Origin: SZUA-287 sp036397975
Lineage (GTDB): Bacteria > Bacteroidota > Ignavibacteria > UBA10030 > UBA6906
Length of the DNA stretch: 36,463 nt
Direction of reading: 5' to 3'
Assembly: GCA_036397975.1 (NCBI GenBank)
Contig: DASWHW010000101.1
Span: 1-36,463 of the forward strand
Below, piece after piece: positions 33,318-36,463 of the stretch. Under the pieces are notes generated by a model. The model saw nothing but the letters and a program-made list of their open reading frames with translations, ran no database searches and was not told the origin of the DNA. How positions within the stretch are numbered: position 1 is the first letter of the stretch; each line of letters opens with the position of its first letter. Both the position numbers and the translations under genes were made by a program.

Positions 33318-34756
33318 TTTAGAATTCTTTTCATGAGCGCTCTGCTCGGAAGCTTGCCGGTATAGTATTTCGACTGCAGAGCAGCCTGGTTCAAGTACAT
33401 CTCCATTCCCGAAATAATTCGGGCTCCGGAACTTCTCGCCTGCCGAAGCAGCATCGTGACGCGCGGATTGTATACCGCATCGAAAACAATTTTTCCGCGA
33501 AGCGGTATTTTCGGAATCGGCGACACATTTGTCTTTGGAGCCATTCCCACTGAAGTTGCATTCACAAGAAAATCGAATTGATTATCTCGGATGTCGTTCC
33601 AGGGAATGGTGGAGAGATTGAGCGCTCGTGCAAGAGACTTTGCTTTTTCTTCCGTCCTGTTGGCAACCGACACAACCGCTCCCCTTTTGTTTGCTTCAAA
33701 CGCTATGGCGCGTGCGGCTCCGCCGGCGCCGAGGATGAGCATCGTCTTTCCCTTCACTCGGCGCACCTGTTCGATCGCATCTAACGCTCCGGGCGCATCG
33801 GTGTTCGTCCCATGAAAGGCTTTGCCCCGACGGATCACTGTGTTCACGGCACCTATTGCGGTCGCGGTTTTGTCCACCGATGTAAGATATTGCATGATCT
33901 TTTGCTTATGCGGAATGGTAACGCTGAATCCAGACAGCTGCGGAGCAACAGTCTTCATGAATTTTCCGACATCCTTCACCGGGAAACGGCAATAAACAGC
34001 ATTTATCTTTGGCAGATGGAATAGTGGATTGTGCAAATAGATACCCTTGCTCTGTGACGGAGGATTCCCGACCACTCCATAGATCCGGGTCGAAGCGTTT
34101 AAGGTATCTGCATGAAAGATTTTTTTCAGGACATTCGCGGGGAGTTGTCCGTCAGCCGATTCGCTACCAACATTCGGTGAGGCGTATGTTGCCCATCCCC
34201 CCCAAGCACGGTAGAGAACTCTACTCGCCTCTCCGGACTCCCCCATCGCGATCGCCACCGCTTTCCTCTTCCTCTTCTTCGCGAGAGCAAGAAATTTCCG
34301 GGCGCAATCGATATCCGATGCATCGGTGGCTCGATAAGCAAACTTCAGAACATCTGCCTCGAGAGTATCGAGCTTAACAAATACTCTCTTCGCACTTCGT
34401 GGTACGCCGCGCGTGTGCAGGGAGAGAATAATCCTGGTGTTCCCTCGTCTACGGATAAACTCACGAAGAAACGGGAGCCCAAGCCGGCGTTCAATGTCAA
34501 CATACTGTGCACCAAGAAAAGAGGCTGTCAGCAAATGCGCCAGAAGATCGTCCGGCGATCCGCGATACTTACCACCTTCGGTCTCCGTGCGATATGTAAT
34601 GATACATGGCTTCTTGGCCGCTCGCATCAACGCTGAAATATCCGGGCGTCTGATAAGGTCACAACGAAATTCAAAGAGGTCTGCATACGAGAAGGACGTT
34701 TTGATCTGCTGCAACGATTCCTTCATTGAAGGCCCTATGATGGAAATAATTAGCAT
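33314..34756 (-). CDS. aroDE: Bifunctional 3-dehydroquinate dehydratase / shikimate dehydrogenase (AroD-AroE fusion)
   Basis: The ATG at 34756 (480 residues) lies one base after the preceding stop; a start 16 codons earlier would overlap that gene. Residues 1 to about 215 are a type I dehydroquinase with EFRCD (29-33), SLHTR (H114) and the Schiff-base lysine K138 in VLKFAYRATDASD. Its C-terminal motif reads SADGQL instead of the common APGQ. Residues about 224-480 are shikimate dehydrogenase with YGVVGNPPSQSKG, SVTIPHK (catalytic K284), TNTD (D320), the NADP loop GAGGAARA (343-350) and ANRT. The same fusion is known in plants and chlamydiae. The enzyme would convert dehydroquinate to shikimate in one polypeptide. 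Confidence 0.94.
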   Translation of the reverse strand: MLIISIIGPSMKESLQQIKTSFSYADLFEFRCDLIRRPDISALMRAAKKPCIITYRTETEGGKYRGSPDDLLAHLLTASFLGAQYVDIERRLGLPFLREFIRRRGNTRIILSLHTRGVPRSAKRVFVKLDTLEADVLKFAYRATDASDIDCARKFLALAKKRKRKAVAIAMGESGEASRVLYRAWGGWATYASPNVGSESADGQLPANVLKKIFHADTLNASTRIYGVVGNPPSQSKGIYLHNPLFHLPKINAVYCRFPVKDVGKFMKTVAPQLSGFSVTIPHKQKIMQYLTSVDKTATAIGAVNTVIRRGKAFHGTNTDAPGALDAIEQVRRVKGKTMLILGAGGAARAIAFEANKRGAVVSVANRTEEKAKSLARALNLSTIPWNDIRDNQFDFLVNATSVGMAPKTNVSPIPKIPLRGKIVFDAVYNPRVTMLLRQARSSGARIISGMEMYLNQAALQSKYYTGKLPSRALMKRILK

Positions 34757-34757
34757 A

Positions 34758-35273
34758 TCATCGTGCCTTGTAGGACGACCAAAAATACCAAGCGATCGTC
34801 CCAAACACGAAAGCCATGATCAACGGAACCGAAACCAATCCAAGGCCGCTTGCTGCGCCCAATGCTGTTGCGATCGTTGCGTAGGTGATATAGGAAAAGA
34901 GAACGACGATCTCACACTTGAGGGTTGACATAAACAACCGGGCGAGAGCGTACATCTTGGGGGCATTATCGGACGTGATTGTCCACGGATAATTATAAAT
35001 ATGAGGATAGCGACTCAGGATTGTCAGGCCAACGTATATCACGACGGAAACTCCAAGTGGAAGCAGCATCAACAGCTTGCTTCCCCAGCCATCGGGGGTG
35101 CCGTCTATCCCAAAATGGACAGGGATACGATCGGGAAGGTCGGACCAGTAGGCCGCTGCATAAATAATTCCGGAGAGTAACGCTGCGATAGTTACAATCT
35201 CGATGGTCTGTTCGAGTTGACTCCGAGGAATATCCAAGACAGGACGGTTTTTCTTATCCTCAGCGAACTTCAC
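34758..35273 (-). CDS. DUF1648-type membrane protein
   Basis: A 171-residue protein with about four hydrophobic segments. The DUF1648 motif is clear: LPDRIPVHFGIDGTPDGWGSK follows the first membrane helix (cited as LPDRIPVHFGIDG and TPDGWGSK). Some DUF1648 proteins (SdpI/YxeE-like) are immunity or membrane-stress proteins, but most have no known role. The start is GTG and overlaps the aroB stop by 14 bases; the stop is one base before aroDE. It is thus embedded in the aromatic operon although no aromatic function is known for the family. Confidence 0.88.
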   Translation of the reverse strand: MKFAEDKKNRPVLDIPRSQLEQTIEIVTIAALLSGIIYAAAYWSDLPDRIPVHFGIDGTPDGWGSKLLMLLPLGVSVVIYVGLTILSRYPHIYNYPWTITSDNAPKMYALARLFMSTLKCEIVVLFSYITYATIATALGAASGLGLVSVPLIMAFVFGTIAWYFWSSYKAR

Positions 35274-36366
35274 CGTTGTTTCTCAAAATGTTTTCGATAA
35301 GATCATTCGGAACACGGACACCGATCGCAGACTCCCCTATTTTTTTCGGAATAACAAAACGAGGACCGGCGGCATCACCCTTCTTATCAACCGAAAGTGC
35401 CGAGAGGAATTTCTTCTTCTCAATTTGGGGAATCTTCAACGGGATTCTCAGGGTTTTCAAGAGCCGTTGTAATCTTTGAGTAGTTCCCTGTTCCGTGATC
35501 CCCAGTGTTTCACCGATACGCGTCTCCATCATCATTCCGATTGCGACAGCATGACCATGATTGATTCCATAGTGGCTCGCCGTTTCGATGGCGTGGCCGA
35601 TTGTGTGGCCAAAGTTCAATACCTTGCGAAGTCCTGTTTCGTATTCGTCCTTTTGAACAACTGCAGCCTTCAGACCTGCCGCTTGTTTGACGATAGGAAG
35701 CAGGGCAGAAACGTCGCTTTTTTGCAGGCCAGGGGCCTTCCGCTCAAGCGTTCGAAAGAAAGGAGCACTCAACGCCGAGGCAACTTTCACAACCTCGGCA
35801 AGTCCACATCGGAACTCAGTCTCAGGCAGTGTTGCAATGACTGATGGATCGACATAAATGTGGGAAGGTTGATAAAACGCGCCGATCAGATTTTTTCCGC
35901 GAGCATGATCGATCCCCACTTTTCCGCCGATGCTGCTATCCACCTGAGCTAGCAGTGTCGTCGGCACTTGCACGAAGCGGACACCTCGAAGGATCGTCGC
36001 AGCGACAAAACCCGCGACGTCTCCAACAACCCCTCCGCCAAGCCCAATGATCAGACTATTCCGATGAATGCCAAGCTCCAGCAGTTGGCCGTACAGCGCG
36101 TTCACCACCGACTGTCCTTTCGACTTCTCGCCTGGAGGAAAATCGATAAGGGCGCATTCTCGGCCAGAACGATGAAATTCCCGAAGAAGCTTCCGTCCAT
36201 ACTTTTCACCTACCGTTTCATCCGTAATGATGAAGACCCTGGCCTCCCCAAATTCTTTCTGCAGGAGGATAGGAATCTTTGCAAGGAGTCCGGAACCCAT
36301 TGTAACTGCGTAGGAACGATTACGATCCGGTTTCAACTTTAAGGGTATGGTGTGCAAGCGAGGCAT
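35260..36366 (-). CDS. aroB: 3-dehydroquinate synthase
   Basis: AroB converts DAHP to 3-dehydroquinate with NAD and zinc. The 368 residues carry the NAD-binding GLGGGVVGDVAGFVAA, VPTTLLAQVDSSIGGK, GKNLIGAFYQP, and zinc ligands E191 (GLAEVVK), H254 (NFGHTIGHA) and H272 (NHGHAVAIGM). GGAG lies five bases before the ATG at 36366. It is the first gene of the six-gene aromatic operon inside the window. A terminator hairpin ends only about 15 bases upstream of its start codon. Confidence 0.96.
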   Translation of the reverse strand: MPRLHTIPLKLKPDRNRSYAVTMGSGLLAKIPILLQKEFGEARVFIITDETVGEKYGRKLLREFHRSGRECALIDFPPGEKSKGQSVVNALYGQLLELGIHRNSLIIGLGGGVVGDVAGFVAATILRGVRFVQVPTTLLAQVDSSIGGKVGIDHARGKNLIGAFYQPSHIYVDPSVIATLPETEFRCGLAEVVKVASALSAPFFRTLERKAPGLQKSDVSALLPIVKQAAGLKAAVVQKDEYETGLRKVLNFGHTIGHAIETASHYGINHGHAVAIGMMMETRIGETLGITEQGTTQRLQRLLKTLRIPLKIPQIEKKKFLSALSVDKKGDAAGPRFVIPKKIGESAIGVRVPNDLIENILRNNGEVR

Positions 36367-36380
36367 TGAACTCCATCATA

Positions 36381-36416
36381 AAAACGAAAAACCTCCACCG
36401 TGTCTGGGTGAAGGTT
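36381..36416 (-). terminator. Rho-independent terminator just upstream of aroB
   Basis: On the minus strand AACCTTCACC and GGTGGAGGTT pair (one G-U) around a 7-base loop, followed by TTTTTCGTTTTT. It either ends a gene entering from the right edge or attenuates the aromatic operon. Confidence 0.75.
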
Positions 36417-36434
36417 CTTTGTCGTACTGTACTT

Positions 36435-36463
36435 CTAATTCGAAAAAGGAATCACTCCACCAC
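36435..36463 (-). CDS. Possible C-terminal end of a gene entering from the right edge
   Basis: One minus-strand frame reads GGVIPFSN then TAG (36437-36435), ending 18 bases before the terminator hairpin. Too little is visible to identify it. A second frame (Trp-Trp-Ser-Asp-Ser-Phe-Phe...) stays open through the hairpin to 36376 and is the alternative reading. Confidence 0.25.

Overview
This is chromosomal DNA of roughly balanced base composition, densely packed with ordinary bacterial genes and without phage, transposon, CRISPR or rRNA/tRNA sequences that I could recognise. The gene set (bacillithiol-type BshA, a DUF6249-like membrane protein beside an ECF sigma factor, LysM and lipoprotein envelope genes, stacked hybrid kinases, an AroD-AroE fusion) and the Gram-negative envelope features fit a member of the Bacteroidota/Chlorobiota/Ignavibacteriota group. 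The placement is inference, not a phylogeny. Promoters are of sigma-70 type (one is a perfect TTGACA-17-TATAAT) and many genes carry Shine-Dalgarno sequences, so this is not a typical Bacteroides-like promoter system.

Layout. (1) 1-1200, minus strand: an Rrf2 regulator with a cysteine cluster and, behind it, a partial gene encoding a Pro/Gly-rich repeat protein. (2) 1296-6872, minus: a signalling operon of a membrane CHASE3/PAS histidine kinase, a CheY/Rcp1-like response regulator and a REC-PAS3-kinase-REC hybrid. (3) 7183-8945, plus: an ABC-2 ATPase/permease pair. (4) 8949-10815: yigZ-like gene and bshA, divergent, with overlapping promoters and a shared dyad. (5) 10821-12469: ECF sigma factor plus zinc anti-sigma factor on the minus strand, divergent from a small DUF6249-like membrane protein; two mirror-image RpoE-type promoters lie between them. 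(6) 12511-21409, minus: a tightly packed run of eight genes (amidohydrolase, MFS transporter, prmC, dtd, a degenerate peptidase-MA-like exported protein, an alkaline-phosphatase-superfamily metalloenzyme, comEC, a MmcQ/YjbR protein). (7) 21560-23359: mazG and phoH, convergent with directly abutting stop codons. (8) 23466-24501: a small lipoprotein and a LysM coiled-coil protein behind a perfect consensus promoter, closed by a strong terminator. (9) 24643-29830, minus: ABC-2 ATPase, large permease, a TPR plus periplasmic-binding-protein fusion resembling LpoA, and radC. (10) 29950-36366, minus: an aromatic amino-acid operon aroB - DUF1648 protein - aroDE fusion - aroA - aroC::chorismate mutase fusion - tyrA.

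The aromatic operon is the most coherent system. Its six overlapping or abutting genes carry out 3-dehydroquinate synthesis, dehydration and shikimate reduction, then EPSP, chorismate and prephenate formation, and finally prephenate oxidation toward tyrosine. Only DAHP synthase and shikimate kinase are missing. Two of its enzymes are fusions; the chorismate synthase-chorismate mutase fusion looks unusual. The best regulatory finds are the symmetric divergent ECF promoters (11991-12060), the palindrome set exactly between the -35 and -10 of the rrf2 promoter (1176-1194), and the bshA/yigZ dyad (9615-9642).
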